Below are positions 16,079-23,612 of a DNA stretch of 64,000 nt, piece by piece. Position numbers and translations under genes: made by a program. Origin of the DNA: Kineosporia succinea. Lineage in GTDB: Bacteria; Actinomycetota; Actinomycetes; Actinomycetales; Kineosporiaceae. Location: the NCBI RefSeq assembly GCF_030811555.1, contig NZ_JAUSQZ010000001.1, forward strand, positions 6,445,241 to 6,509,240. The letters run 5' to 3'. The notes under the pieces were generated by a model. It was not told the DNA's origin and made no database searches. It saw only the letters and a list, made by a program, of their open reading frames with translations. Position 1 is the stretch's first letter. The number at the start of each line of letters is the position of its first letter.

Positions 16079-16504
16079 ATGCTGGCGCCTGTGACGTCGC
16101 TGGAGGACCTGGTTCGGCTACGCCGCGCCCGTGACCTGATCGACCGCCGGTACGACGAGCCGCTCGACGTCGCGGCACTGGCCCGGTTCGCGCTGATGTC
16201 GCCCGGGCACTTCTCACGCAGTTTCAAGGCCGCGTTCGGGGAGTCGCCGTACAGCTACCTGATGACGCGCCGGATCGAGCGGGCCATGGCCCTGCTGCGA
16301 CGGGGCGACCTGAGCGTCACCGAGGTGTGTTTCGCGGTCGGGGCGTCGTCGCTGGGCACGTTCAGCACGCGGTTCACCGAGCTGGTGGGCGAGAGCCCCA
16401 GCGCCTACCGGGCACGCGATCACAGCGAGACCGCGGGGGTCGCGCCGTGCGTGGCGCGCATCCACTCGCGGCCGGTGCGGCGCTCGTCCTCCCGGGGTGC
16501 CTGA
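16079..16504 (+). CDS. AraC-family helix-turn-helix regulator, DNA-binding domain only
   Basis: A 141-residue protein made almost entirely of the double helix-turn-helix of AraC/XylS regulators. The first unit is LDVAALARFALMSPGHFSRSFKAAFGESPYSYL, here seen at about residues 27-60; the second is SVTEVCFAVGASSLGTFSTRFTELVGESPSAYR at about 75-108. No ligand-binding domain is present. It is divergent from the VOC gene and probably regulates it; the shared 91-base gap should contain the operator. Confidence 0.92.
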   Translation: MLAPVTSLEDLVRLRRARDLIDRRYDEPLDVAALARFALMSPGHFSRSFKAAFGESPYSYLMTRRIERAMALLRRGDLSVTEVCFAVGASSLGTFSTRFTELVGESPSAYRARDHSETAGVAPCVARIHSRPVRRSSSRGA

Positions 16505-16569
16505 GGACGTCGTGGTCCCCTTCGGCTGATCGGCAAGACTGTCGTACCTCGCGCCTAGGATCACTGCCC

Positions 16570-16962
16570 ATGGACGGAATGTCGTTGCGTGAGCTGGCCC
16601 TGCGGGTCGCGACCGGTCTGCCGGCGGCCGAGCACTGTTTCCCGTTCGGCCCCGAGCACGAGGTGTGCAAGGTCGTGGGCAAGGTGTTCTTCCTGACCGG
16701 TGAGCTGCGGGGCGAGCCGCTGGTCACGCTGAAGTGTGAGCCGGAGTCGAGTCTCGCTCTGCAGGAAGAGTTTCCGGAGATCACCCCCGGCTACCACATG
16801 AACAAGAAGCACTGGATCTCGATGCGCGGTGGCGACGGCCTCGACGAGGGTCTGGTCGACGAACTGGTGCGCACGTCGTACACGCTGGTGGTCGACACAC
16901 TGCCCCGCTCCAAACGCCCCGGGCTGTCGGCCCGGGCGCTCAAGGGCGTCGAACCGGCTTAG
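16570..16962 (+). CDS. MmcQ/YjbR family protein
   Basis: A 130-residue single-domain protein of the YjbR (DUF419) fold. Family landmarks are the early AEHCFPFGPEHEVCKVVGK, then FFLTG, VTLKCEPE, and GYHMNKKHWISM. YjbR has a CyaY-like fold related to DNA-binding double-wing proteins, and its cellular function is undefined. The ATG at 16570 gives the family length; the frame is open further upstream without similarity. It lies 65 bases after the AraC gene and converges closely with the next gene (11-base gap). Confidence 0.88.
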   Translation: MDGMSLRELALRVATGLPAAEHCFPFGPEHEVCKVVGKVFFLTGELRGEPLVTLKCEPESSLALQEEFPEITPGYHMNKKHWISMRGGDGLDEGLVDELVRTSYTLVVDTLPRSKRPGLSARALKGVEPA

Positions 16963-16973
16963 AGCCGCACCGG

Positions 16974-17414
16974 TCACCCGAGTCTCTCTGCCCGTGGCCG
17001 CCTTTCGCACACCGAGCGCACCGGGTCGGGCCGGTTGCGGGTGAGCCACCAGTCTTCCAGCTTGACCTTCAGGAGCAGCACGAACGCCTGCGGGCCCGCC
17101 CGGAGCACCTCGGGGCGCACCACGAATCGCACGGCCCAGCGGCCGGCGGTCTCGGTTTTCGTGGTTTCGGTCTTCGTGGTGCGGGCTTCAGTGGCCCCGG
17201 TCATGGCGGCCCGGGTGGTTGCGGCATGGGTGGTTGCGACATGGATGGTGGAGACCTCGACGAGGGTCTCGACCAGCGGTGGAGCGGCGTCGCGAAGGAC
17301 GAGCGTGACCTGGGTGACGGTCAGCGACCACGACGTGAGGGGGATCCGGCGGCGGGTGTTCAGACGCTCGACGATCTCGGCCGCGGGGAGCGGGAGTTCG
17401 GGCCGGGCGTTCAT
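16974..17414 (-). CDS. Hypothetical protein with a Thr-rich low-complexity insert
   Basis: A 146-residue protein I do not recognise. Residues 1-60 look folded (LPAAEIVERLNTRRRIPLTSW, then VTLVLRDAAPPLVETLVEV). A Thr/Ala repeat with KTETTKTET follows at about residues 64-92. The folded part resumes with RWAVRFVVRPEVL and FVLLLKVKLEDWWLTRN. ATG at 17414 has a GTGAGG site. The Thr-rich insert is encoded by short DNA repeats at 17154-17250 (for example GTGGTTGCG copies). Removing it would join two parts of what may be one beta domain, so the insert may be a recent expansion. Confidence 0.55.
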   Translation of the reverse strand: MNARPELPLPAAEIVERLNTRRRIPLTSWSLTVTQVTLVLRDAAPPLVETLVEVSTIHVATTHAATTRAAMTGATEARTTKTETTKTETAGRWAVRFVVRPEVLRAGPQAFVLLLKVKLEDWWLTRNRPDPVRSVCERRPRAERLG

Positions 17415-17540
17415 GACCTCACGATAGGCCGGGCCGGGCGGCGCGGCCCGGGCCTTTGGACACACCGTCGCCGGATCTCACGGCCCGGCGGTTCCCGATC
17501 GGGCAGATCCGAGGGTGAACCCCGCACCGGGGCGCTCTCG

Positions 17541-17547
17541 TATAGGT
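17541..17547 (+). promoter_or_regulatory. Candidate -10 element for the secretion-locus genes
   Basis: TATAGGT lies 46 bases upstream of the GTG of the small ESX-like gene, in an otherwise GC-rich gap. A CCCCG-cac-CGGGG hairpin at 17520-17532 precedes it. No clear -35 element is visible, so this is weak. Confidence 0.3.
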
Positions 17548-17593
17548 GACGGCTGTACCTGTACGGGTTGGACTCTAGGAAGGGGCCTGGGCG

Positions 17594-17875
17594 GTGGCGG
17601 AAGACATCTTCATCCCCGGCGACGAGCTGGACGCGGCCAGAACGGCCCTGGACAGGATCAAGGAGAACATCGACATCAGCGGCGCCGGCATCGACTTCGA
17701 CCGGGCGCTGGGGCGCGACCTGGCCCGGGCCGCCGGCTCGTTCGAGAGCCGCTGGTCCGACGGCCGGTTCCAGCTGGTGCGCGAGATCGACGGGATGCGC
17801 GACAAGTTCCAGCAGGTGAGCGACGCGTTCGCGCAGACCGACAACGACGCCGCCGCGAGCCTCGTGGCGGAGTGA
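17594..17875 (+). CDS. Small helical ESX/WXG100-like protein
   Basis: A 93-residue acidic protein beginning MAEDIFIPGDELDAARTAL, with two predicted helices separated near residues 52-58 by RWSDGR, a position and composition like the WXG turn. The C-terminal helix ends DAFAQTDNDAAASL, similar to the end of the WXG100 protein at 30116-30409 (AFSQTDEQLGSNL), which suggests the two are related substrates or partners. There is no signal peptide. It is the first of three closely spaced plus-strand genes. Assignment as a type VII secretion partner rests on length, helix-turn-helix shape and location. Confidence 0.65.
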   Translation: MAEDIFIPGDELDAARTALDRIKENIDISGAGIDFDRALGRDLARAAGSFESRWSDGRFQLVREIDGMRDKFQQVSDAFAQTDNDAAASLVAE

Positions 17876-17886
17876 AGGACGAGACC

Positions 17887-18495
17887 ATGCGTGAACGCTT
17901 CCTGCTCAACGTGCCCGAGACCTGGAACACGACCGACCTCACCGGTCAGGACCTGGCGGCGGCCAGGGCGCAGGCGCTCGCCGCAACCCCCGACCCGCGG
18001 GCCAAGGCCCGGATCAACGACTACTTCCGCACCGGCCGCGACCTGCTGCGCTCGGCCCGCAAGCACGGCGCCCTGTTCAGCGCCAGCACCGCCGAGATGT
18101 ACGACGACGGTCTCTTCATGGCCTACGTCATGGTGTTCGCGGTGAACACGCCCGAGGGCCTGGAGTTCACGCTGCCCGTGCTCACCCGCGCGCTGGGCAC
18201 CTCGAACCGGCAGCCCGCCGACCGCGAGGTCACCTCCGTCACCGTGCCCGCCGTCGGGTCCGCCGCCCGGGTCACCGGCACCGAGATCGCCGAGATCACG
18301 GCCGACGTCTCCACGAAGCTGCTGACGATGCACACCATGCTCCCCGTGCCCGGCCGCCCGCAGGAATACCTGATCGTGTCCTGCGCCAGCCCCAACCTGC
18401 CGCTGAAAGACACCGTGTACCAGCTGTTCGGCGCGATCACGGCCACCTTCCGGTTCACCACGCCCGACGGTGAGGAAGTCCTCGCGCCGGCCTGA
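17887..18495 (+). CDS. Conserved-looking 202-aa protein of the secretion locus, unknown function
   Basis: Starts 11 bases after the previous gene with a GAAGGA site. It begins RERFLLNVPETW and has a mixed alpha/beta pattern ending in YLIVSCASPNLPLKDTVYQLFGAI and TATFRF. That final strand-helix-strand resembles MOG1/PsbP-like (LpqN/DUF1795) proteins, but only by eye. It has no signal peptide or membrane segment, so it is probably cytoplasmic. Its position between two secretion-related genes suggests a chaperone or accessory role. No family can be named with confidence. Confidence 0.7.
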   Translation: MRERFLLNVPETWNTTDLTGQDLAAARAQALAATPDPRAKARINDYFRTGRDLLRSARKHGALFSASTAEMYDDGLFMAYVMVFAVNTPEGLEFTLPVLTRALGTSNRQPADREVTSVTVPAVGSAARVTGTEIAEITADVSTKLLTMHTMLPVPGRPQEYLIVSCASPNLPLKDTVYQLFGAITATFRFTTPDGEEVLAPA

Positions 18496-18563
18496 CCGGC
18501 CGCGTCCTCCCGCCGTCCCCGAGTCCCGACCCGCAGTGCGTTCCTGTTCCGAGGAGATCCGAC

Positions 18564-21500
18564 GTGCCCAGACCGAGCAGCGCAGACCTGGCCCTCGTCG
18601 GCATGTCCGACGACCCCACGCCCGGCGACCCGGCCGAGATCGGGCGTCTCGAGGCCCGGTACCGCGACGTCGGTGACCAGGCCTCGGTGGCGCTCGACTT
18701 CGTCAAGGGCGGCGGGGTGCTGGAGACCAAGGGCAAGGGCTCGGCCGTCGACGCCCTGAAGGAGCAGATCGGCCAGCTCGAGGGGTTCCTGCGCAGCACG
18801 GTCGAGAGTTTCGAGCAGGCCGCGAACGCCTACCAGACCTACAGCGGCAAGCTCGGCGAGGCCCAGGGTGAACTGAAGTCCGCGATCGACGACGCGCGCC
18901 CGTTCGCCGGGACCGCCGCGCAGAGCGTCGAGGCGCTGCCACCCGAGGCCACCGAGGAGCAGAAGAGCGCCGCGCGCACCCGGCAGAACTCCATCGACGA
19001 GGCGCAGGGCAAGGTCGAGGCCGCGAAACGGCGGGCCCAGGGCGCCAAGGCCGCCCGGGACACCGCGCGGCAGGCCTGCGAGGCCGAGCTCGACGAGGCC
19101 GAGAGCAAGGCCATCAAGGAACGCAACGTGTTCCAGAAGATCGCCGACTTCTTCGAGGACAACTTCTTCGTCCAGCTCATCCTCGCCGCCATTGTCGGCA
19201 TCATCGCACTCGTCTTCCCCGTCGTCGGGCTCCTGCTCGGCGGCCTCCTGTTCGTGTTCAACCAGGTCGTGGCGATAGGCGACGGCAATTTCAAGCTCGG
19301 CGACTTCCTCACCGGCATCATCGCCCTGGTTCCCGGCGGCGCGCTGCTCGGCCGGTTCGCCGGCACGATCGCGAAACTGCCCGGCCTGAAGCAGATCCTG
19401 AGCTCCGGCGCGGTCAAGGGCATCACCACCTTCCGCACCGGGCTGCAGAACGGAACCATCGGCGGCGCCACACTCAGCAAGGTCGTCGGGCCGGCCGAGG
19501 AGGTCGTGGTCTCGTTCTTGAAGGGCTCGACGCTCGAGGTCGTCGCCAAGGCGGGCAACAAGGAAGACATCACGGCGGCCAACATCCTGGCGCCCTCGGC
19601 CGTGGCCGCGATCGGGACGGTGGGCGCGGGGGCCGCGCTCGGGGCCATCCCGACGAAGGGTCGTCGCGGTGGTGGTAGCGGCGCAGGTGGCGGGGGCGCA
19701 GGTGGCGCAGGGGCCGGCGGCGTGGGTGGCGCCGGTGGCGCTGGTGCCGGTGGCGCTGGTGCCGGTGGCGCTGGTGCCGGGGCAGGCGGAGGTACCGGAA
19801 GCCCGGGCACAGGTGGTCCGGGCACAGGTGGTCCGGGCACAGGTGGTCCGGGCGGTGCTGGTGGCACCGGAGCCGGCCCCACGGGCGGCGCCGGGGCTGG
19901 CGCGCCGGCCACACCGGCGGGCGGTGCCGGAACCGGAGCTCCCAGCACGGCCAACCCCGTCCCCACGGGTGCCGGTGCAGCCGGCGGTGGTACCGGGACC
20001 GGCCCCGGCACCGGCCCAGTGACACCGGCGCCGGCCACCGGTGGTTCCGGAGTCCCGGTGGGCGCTCCCGCAGCGGCCGCCGGAGCCGGCGCCGGTATCG
20101 GTGGCGGTTCGGGTACGAGAGCTGGAGCCGGTTCAGGGGCCGGATCCGGTTCCCCGGCTCCTGCCCCGGCCTCGGCCTCGGCCCCTGCCGGAACGGGGAC
20201 CCCCGCAGGAGCGGGCACCGGTGCCGGAGCCGGTACACCGGCGGGTTCGGGAGCCGGAACCGGAGGCGGCGCAGGCACTCCCACCGCAACCGGGACGGGA
20301 GCCGCACCCGCCGCCGGCGCAGGAACCGGGGCAACGCCCGGTACAGGCGCCGGTACAGGCGCCGGTACAGGTGCCGGAACGGGCGCCGGAACGGGCGCCG
20401 GAACGGGCGCCGGAACGGGCGCCGGAACGGGCGCCGGAACGGGCGCCGGAACGGGCGCCGGAACGAGTGCCGGTGCTGGTGCTGGTGCTGGTGCTGGCGG
20501 TCAAGGCAGCGGCTTCTTCATTCCGGAGAAGGTCAATCGCGGCGAGTTCGACGAGCAGCTGGCGAACAACGTCGGGCAGTTCGCGAGCACGTTCACGAAG
20601 GTGGGCGTATCCATGAACGAGCAGGGCACCTCGTTCGAGGAGGCCCTGAACGGCGAGGCGGCCAACCTGATCCCGGGTCTGGCGGGTGGTCCGGCGGCGA
20701 AGGACCGCACCGTCGGCAACTTCCTCGGTGACGCCCCGAGCGGTGCGGGCCCGAACCAGGGCCAGAACATTCCGTTGTCGACGCTCGGACCGTCGGGCGG
20801 CGGGCCCGGCTCCTCGGCCCCGTCCGGCCCGGTGTCGTCCGGAGCCGGCGCGACGCCGGATCCTGGCCAGGCCTCGACGTCCGCCCCGGCTCCGGCCGCA
20901 CCCCAGCCGTCCAGCTCACCTCAGCCCCCGGTCACGCCGGACCCGGCCACGTCCTCGGCACCGCCCGCGAGCCCGACCGCGCCCGCCCAGCCCCCGGCCT
21001 CGCCACCCTCGGCCGCGCCAGATCCGGCTGCCTCCCCGGCTGCCCCGGCTGCCCCGTCGGGTCCGGCCACACCCGACCCCGCCCCGGCCTCGGCACCACC
21101 CGCGAGCCCCAGCACCCCCGCCCCCGCCACGTCCGCTGCGCCACCGTCGGGTCCGACGACACCCGACCCGGCCCCGTCCTCCACAGCCCCCCAGGGCCCG
21201 GGCGCCCCCGACCCTGCGGCGTCCTCGGCAGCCCCGTCGGGTCCGAGCACACCGGATCCCACCCCCTCGCCCGCGCCGTCGCAGAGCCCGAGCACCCCAG
21301 ACCCGTCAGCAGACCCGGCAGCGTCCGCGGCGCCGCCGTCAGGTCCGGCCACGCCCGATCCCGCGCGGCCGCCCGCTCCGGCGCAGAGTCCCAGCACCCC
21401 GGACCCGGCCTCGTCCTCTCCGTCATCGACGAGTCCTGGCGCACCGGATCCGGCCCAGCCCTCCACGCCGCCTCAAGGCCCGGGCACTCCCGATCCGGCC

Positions 21501-22061
21501 GCCTCCGCATCATCACCGCCGAGCCCGGCCACACCCGCCCCCGCCACACCGTCAACCGCTCCCCCGGCCTCCGATCCGGCTCAACCCGCCGCCGCTGTGC
21601 AGAGTCCGGCCACGCCCACCGGTTCGCCGTCCGGTCCGGGCACGCCCGAACCAGCCACATCGCCCGCGGCTCCATCTGCCACTGCCCCAACGTCATCCCC
21701 GGCTGGGGCGCAGAGCCCGGCTCAGTCGTCCCCGGATGCGGCGGCATCGACGGCCCCGGCGCCCGGTGCAGCGTCGACCGGTGCAGCGTCGACCGGTGCA
21801 GCGTCGACCGGTGCAGCGTCGACCGGTGCAGCGTCGACCGGTGCAGCGTCGACCGGTGCAGCGTCGACCGGTGCAGCGTCGACCGGTGCAGGTCAGGGCC
21901 CGCCGACGGCGGCTCCCGCGCCGACCACGGCCGCGCCACCGGCAACGAGCGGCGCAGCGCCTGCGCAGTCACCGACGGCTCCCGCTCCCACGCCGCCCGC
22001 CTCGCCCGACCCGGCGCAGCCGTCTCAGCCGGCGGGGTCGGGGCAGGTACCGCCGCCCTAG
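18564..22061 (+). CDS. Large repeat-rich membrane protein of the type VII secretion-like locus
   Basis: A 1165-residue protein with a GTG start and GAGGAGA site. Residues 1-185 are helical and coiled-coil-like, resembling the N-terminal helical domains of ESX substrates (IGQLEGFLRSTVESFEQAAN). Two membrane segments lie at about 197-235 (LILAAIVGIIALVFPVVGLL). A less hydrophobic domain runs to about 365. Then come Gly/Ala/Thr repeats (367-647), a conserved-looking 75-residue island (FFIPEKVNRGEFDEQLANN onward, 648-725), and a Pro/Ala/Ser/Asp tail with repeated TPDPA and STGAA motifs to the end. The reading frame is kept through hundreds of repeat codons. A surface-exposed or secreted spacer/adhesin-like role is inference. 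Confidence 0.85.
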   Translation: MPRPSSADLALVGMSDDPTPGDPAEIGRLEARYRDVGDQASVALDFVKGGGVLETKGKGSAVDALKEQIGQLEGFLRSTVESFEQAANAYQTYSGKLGEAQGELKSAIDDARPFAGTAAQSVEALPPEATEEQKSAARTRQNSIDEAQGKVEAAKRRAQGAKAARDTARQACEAELDEAESKAIKERNVFQKIADFFEDNFFVQLILAAIVGIIALVFPVVGLLLGGLLFVFNQVVAIGDGNFKLGDFLTGIIALVPGGALLGRFAGTIAKLPGLKQILSSGAVKGITTFRTGLQNGTIGGATLSKVVGPAEEVVVSFLKGSTLEVVAKAGNKEDITAANILAPSAVAAIGTVGAGAALGAIPTKGRRGGGSGAGGGGAGGAGAGGVGGAGGAGAGGAGAGGAGAGAGGGTGSPGTGGPGTGGPGTGGPGGAGGTGAGPTGGAGAGAPATPAGGAGTGAPSTANPVPTGAGAAGGGTGTGPGTGPVTPAPATGGSGVPVGAPAAAAGAGAGIGGGSGTRAGAGSGAGSGSPAPAPASASAPAGTGTPAGAGTGAGAGTPAGSGAGTGGGAGTPTATGTGAAPAAGAGTGATPGTGAGTGAGTGAGTGAGTGAGTGAGTGAGTGAGTGAGTGAGTSAGAGAGAGAGGQGSGFFIPEKVNRGEFDEQLANNVGQFASTFTKVGVSMNEQGTSFEEALNGEAANLIPGLAGGPAAKDRTVGNFLGDAPSGAGPNQGQNIPLSTLGPSGGGPGSSAPSGPVSSGAGATPDPGQASTSAPAPAAPQPSSSPQPPVTPDPATSSAPPASPTAPAQPPASPPSAAPDPAASPAAPAAPSGPATPDPAPASAPPASPSTPAPATSAAPPSGPTTPDPAPSSTAPQGPGAPDPAASSAAPSGPSTPDPTPSPAPSQSPSTPDPSADPAASAAPPSGPATPDPARPPAPAQSPSTPDPASSSPSSTSPGAPDPAQPSTPPQGPGTPDPAASASSPPSPATPAPATPSTAPPASDPAQPAAAVQSPATPTGSPSGPGTPEPATSPAAPSATAPTSSPAGAQSPAQSSPDAAASTAPAPGAASTGAASTGAASTGAASTGAASTGAASTGAASTGAASTGAGQGPPTAAPAPTTAAPPATSGAAPAQSPTAPAPTPPASPDPAQPSQPAGSGQVPPP
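20341..20472 (+). repeat. 12-bp in-frame tandem repeat, 11 units
   Basis: Units such as GAACGGGCGCCG and GTACAGGCGCCG encode repeated Gly-Ala-Gly-Thr. Six central units (20377-20448) are identical. It lies within the large repeat-rich protein gene. Nearby 18-bp (19734-19785) and 15-bp (19805-19850) arrays are related. Confidence 0.95.
21766..21885 (+). repeat. 15-bp in-frame tandem repeat, 8 identical units
   Basis: GTGCAGCGTCGACCG is repeated eight times without change, encoding Ser-Thr-Gly-Ala-Ala near the C-terminus of the large protein. Perfect identity indicates very recent expansion. Each unit contains a GTCGAC site. Confidence 0.97.
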
Positions 22062-22345
22062 ACGCCCGGCCGAGAACTCGGTCGGATCAGCCGGACACGG
22101 GCCGAGCTCGCACCCGGCCCGCTCGGGAACGAGCCGCCCGGGAGTCGGATCCGCGTGAAGCGAAGCTCGTGCGGCCGTTCACCGACGAGCATGACTCATG
22201 GCGTGAGGCGGGGCCCCGGGCGCACGTTCACCGCGCCGCGACCGCTGAGCACGCCCGGGCCGATCTGAGCGGATCTGAGCCGGGGACGGGTGCGAGTGGA
22301 TGCCTGGGCGCTCGAGGTGACCGCCGCGTCCACCATGGTGGGGTG
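22062..22345. other. Gap between the repeat-rich protein and the HATPase gene
   Basis: 284 bases between convergent genes with no supported gene. It contains small inverted repeats (CCGAG-aact-CGG near 22071) and a direct repeat GATCTGAGC near 22261-22280. Confidence 0.5.
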
Positions 22346-22819
22346 TCAGGCCTCGCGCAGGCGGGCCAGCAGTTTCGCGGGCGGGATGTCGGGGACCTCG
22401 GCCCAGACGGTCTTGACGCTCTCGCGCACGTACCAGCCCGCGGCCGAGGCCAGGGAGACCACGATCGACAGGCCCCGTCCCCCGATCTGCTCGGCGGTGG
22501 GATGACCGACGACGGGCGTGAGGTCCGGGGAGGCGTCGTCGACCCGGATGAGCCAGGAACTCGCGGTGGACGAGAGATGGATGTGGATCGGCTGACGGGC
22601 GTGACGCAGGGCGTTGCCGGCCAGTTCGGTGCAGACGATCTCCATGCGGTGCGTCAGCACGGCGAGGTGCGGCGAACCGGGTGGGACGACGATCGGCGGG
22701 TTGCGCACGCACAGGGAGATGATCGTCTCGCGGGTGCCGGTCAGCTGGTCCAGGCCGGGCAGGGCCCAGGAGCCGCGCTCGTGGCGGAGCACGTCCGGGG
22801 GCGGGTTGCGGGAGAGCAC
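22346..22819 (-). CDS. RsbW-type anti-sigma factor / HATPase_c_2 serine kinase
   Basis: A 157-residue GHKL ATPase-fold protein. The N-box reads ELAGNALRHA near residue 65, and the glycine-rich lid reads EQIGGRGLSIV near 112. Such proteins bind and inhibit a sigma factor or phosphorylate a STAS-domain antagonist. The GTG start has AGGAG upstream. The next minus-strand gene upstream encodes a STAS protein and beyond that a PP2C phosphatase diverges, giving the three parts of a partner-switching circuit. The cognate sigma factor is not adjacent. Confidence 0.9.
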   Translation of the reverse strand: MLSRNPPPDVLRHERGSWALPGLDQLTGTRETIISLCVRNPPIVVPPGSPHLAVLTHRMEIVCTELAGNALRHARQPIHIHLSSTASSWLIRVDDASPDLTPVVGHPTAEQIGGRGLSIVVSLASAAGWYVRESVKTVWAEVPDIPPAKLLARLREA

Positions 22820-22977
22820 GGTTCTTCGACGCTCCTAGCCGATCGTTGCAGCGTCTGGCACGGGCGCTGACGCCCGTCGCACAAGACTGGTCCACGCTGG
22901 TAGGGATCGGCCTCGGTCATCAGCCTAGAGGGGCCGTCTGTGCCCCGCGCGCCGAGGTGGTGGAAATCGCTTGCAGG

Positions 22978-23430
22978 TCAGGGGGTGGCCCGGCCGTCGG
23001 GGCCGAGACGGCCCTCGGCCCAGACGAACAGGGAGGACGCGCCCGCGACGGTGAGGAGCTCCTCGACACCAGGTGCCGGGCCGCACAGCACGACCGACCC
23101 GCCGTGCGCGCGGATCGAGGCGGCGACGCGCACCAGGAACGAGATGCCGACCGAGTCGATCAGGTCGACGTGCCGGACGTCGACCTCGATCGGCATGTCC
23201 TTCTCGATCGCGTAGCCGCCGGCCTCCTCGAGTTCCTGGGCCTGGCTCATGTCGATGCTGCCGCGCAGCAGCACGATGACGGTGCCGTCGTTCTCGTAGA
23301 CGGAGACGTCGCCCTTGGAGGAGCCCGGTTCGGTGCGGGGAGACAGACCCGGCTGACCGGTGCGGGCACCGACCACTCTCAGGTGCCGCTGACCGCGACC
23401 ACCCGTATGGTCGTCCGTGCGCTCAGTCAT
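22978..23430 (-). CDS. STAS-domain anti-sigma factor antagonist
   Basis: A 150-residue protein. About 45 polar, basic N-terminal residues precede a STAS domain: DGTVIVLLRGSIDMSQAQEL, PIEVDVRHVDLIDSVGISFLV with the serine in DSVGISF as the phosphorylation site, then GGSVVLCGP. In RsbV/SpoIIAA-type systems the unphosphorylated form binds the HATPase and frees the sigma factor. ATG at 23430 with AGGACG upstream is preferred to a GTG eight codons earlier. It lies 158 bases upstream of the HATPase gene on the same strand and is divergent from the phosphatase. Confidence 0.9.
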   Translation of the reverse strand: MTERTDDHTGGRGQRHLRVVGARTGQPGLSPRTEPGSSKGDVSVYENDGTVIVLLRGSIDMSQAQELEEAGGYAIEKDMPIEVDVRHVDLIDSVGISFLVRVAASIRAHGGSVVLCGPAPGVEELLTVAGASSLFVWAEGRLGPDGRATP

Positions 23431-23612
23431 GCTGCGTCCTGCCCTGTGGTTCACGAGAGATCGTCCGGAGGACGCGTGCGCGGTCAGCCCTGGTTCTGGA
23501 CCACACCGGTGGCGACACCATACGGAATTCTCCGCTCCCCGGACAGGCGCGGCCCGGCCGGACTCGCATAATGGGTGGGTGCACAGAGGGAGTGGCGACC
23601 TGACGCCCGCTC

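Noticed and set aside
20341-21885. CRISPR array
   Set aside because: Repeats are head-to-tail without spacers, in frame, and encode low-complexity protein.
22062-22345. Immunity or small toxin gene after the repeat-rich protein
   Set aside because: No frame in the gap has a plausible start, ribosome-binding site and amino-acid composition.
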